Origin: Onchocerca volvulus
Lineage: Eukaryota; Nematoda; Chromadorea; Rhabditida; Onchocercidae
Direction of reading: 5' to 3'
Length of the DNA stretch: 64,000 nucleotides
Assembly: GCA_000499405.2 (NCBI GenBank)
Contig: HG738137.1
Span: 21,476,603 to 21,540,602, forward strand
A program made the translations under genes and the position numbers. Below, in pieces: positions 63,061 through 64,000 of the stretch. The first letter of the stretch is position 1, and every line of letters begins with the position of its first letter. The notes under the pieces were generated by a model that worked only from the letters and a program-made list of their open reading frames with translations, made no database searches and was not told the origin of the DNA.

Positions 63061-63148
63061 TCTCGCAATGTTCGCTTTTTAATATTAGACTTAATAATAT
63101 TTAAATCTATTAAGACTTAATAATATTAAAAAGCGAACATTACAAGAA
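63061..63148. repeat. Long inverted repeat (27-bp arms)
   Basis: The arm 63061-63087 is matched by 63121-63147 in reverse complement: 20 bases perfect (ATGTTCGCTTTTTAATATTA against its complement), then seven more with two differences. On the minus strand both differences are G:U pairs, so a minus transcript would fold fully. The loop holds a direct repeat of GACTTAATAATATT. Candidate small foldback element or hairpin RNA. Confidence 0.75.
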
Positions 63149-63822
63149 TTTCACGTTTTAATTTATAAGGCAATAAAAAGAATAATGGATATTTGCGCCT
63201 TGCTTCCACAGCAAAATGTTTTATCTCTCTATTATTTAATTTGAATATTGTGACAAAATTTTATATAAATTTACAAACTCAATAAAAGATGCAAATTTAT
63301 GTTAGCTTATAAATGACTGAATGCTTCCGAACTGTCCATTTTATATGAGTTGAAGAATCGAAAGACGACTGTAATCATGCCAGTTTTCCAGAAGTATGTA
63401 TTCTGGATTGCCAATGTTTTGCACAGTATGGACTAAAGGGAGGAAAGTCACGGATGTTCTGAAGCCTTTTGAAAGACAAATTTTGATATTGCTTCCTATC
63501 TAATCATAATTTAATTAATATATAATCAGCTTTTAAGCGCGAATTTTCTCAGAATACTCTTTTATACATAGAAAATTACAATTGAGAATAGTGTCGTACA
63601 CGGCAGTCAAATGTCGCAGAATCAAAATGTGCGTATGATTGCAGTTTAGGGTCCTCCTAATAAAAAGAATAATATTTGGTCTAACTTTTAATCAAAAAGT
63701 TATGCACAACATATGAATCCTACAGAAAGTATACTGAAGTAAATAATATGTCGAAACATAAATACTTGTTTTTTACTGATAAAACCGTTATTATGTCTCT
63801 CATTATTGCATCATTCTTTCAG

Positions 63823-63916
63823 AAAAACAAAGAAATCGGTACAAAATCCACAAACATCGGCCAAACGAAATCAACGAATGATCTTCAGCGCCCAGAAAAC
63901 TGCTGCCACGAGACAA
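63823..63916 (+). CDS. Exon of a gene running off the right edge
   Basis: Strong acceptor ATTCTTTCAG, 94 bases open in one frame (KTKKSVQNPQTSAKRNQRM, then IFSAQKTAATRQ), then donor GTAATT. GC is near 46 percent against about 30 percent around it. It starts with one base completing a codon and ends in phase 0. Basic, low-hydrophobicity composition. Upstream exons were not identified; the internal ATG could be the start if the acceptor is a trans-splice site. Product not recognised. Confidence 0.45.
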
Positions 63917-64000
63917 GTAATTTTTCTGTTTTAAGTTCAGTAGCAGTTTTGATTATGAATAATACATTTAAATAGCAGGGAATCTATTTACTGATTCATT

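Overview
This window looks like nuclear DNA from a nematode, most likely a clade III (filarial-type) worm. The sequence is AT-rich, with no bacterial-style operons or close-packed reading frames. Genes are split into short exons (about 40-270 bp). Most introns start GTAAGT-like and end TTTCAG/TTTTAG, and are a few hundred bp or longer, more than the ~50 bp typical of Caenorhabditis. Possible trans-splice acceptors sit just upstream of two, perhaps three, start codons. The encoded proteins (a four-repeat gelsolin-like protein, a two-homeodomain DVE-1, a CHID1-type glycosidase-fold protein, a tetraspanin) fit an animal. Species cannot be fixed from sequence alone.

Layout. (1) 1-4.5 kb: no certain gene; two exon-like minus-strand stretches. 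(2) 4.5-6.6 kb, minus: a tetraspanin whose first exon I could not place. (3) 6.6-11.5 kb: AT-rich intergenic DNA with a promoter-like block near 9.0-9.2 kb, a stem-loop and a small plus-strand exon candidate. (4) 11.5-17.6 kb, minus: a 15-exon gene for a 466-residue gelsolin-like protein (gsnl-1 type), every exon phase consistent. (5) 17.6-24.3 kb: divergent intergenic region holding a minisatellite, a GC-rich minus-strand ORF and a tandem duplication. (6) 24.3-28.7 kb, plus: a 10-exon CHID1-like gene, 395 residues, signal peptide, degenerate catalytic motif. (7) 28.7-42.6 kb: about 14 kb of repeat-rich intergenic DNA with several exon-like stretches, ending in the most GC-rich block of the window (40.4-40.9 kb), which I read as the promoter/5' UTR region of the next gene. 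(8) 42.7-58.8 kb, plus: dve-1, 9 recognised coding exons, 479 residues, a SATB/Dve-type compass region plus two atypical homeodomains, with two introns of 5 kb or more that carry structured and exon-like DNA. (9) 58.8-64 kb: mostly AT-rich spacer with a long inverted repeat and, at the right edge, one exon of a further plus-strand gene.

The four main genes have unrelated jobs (membrane scaffolding, actin severing, a secretory/lysosomal chitinase-fold protein, transcription control), and nothing suggests a shared pathway or operon. No RNA gene, CRISPR array, intact transposon, viral relic or bacterial insertion was recognised. The points most worth checking are a possible compass-only dve-1 isoform, the two TGATAAG clusters near dve-1, twin hairpins in dve-1 intron 1, the tandem duplication at the CHID1 promoter, and the 27-bp-arm inverted repeat at 63 kb.
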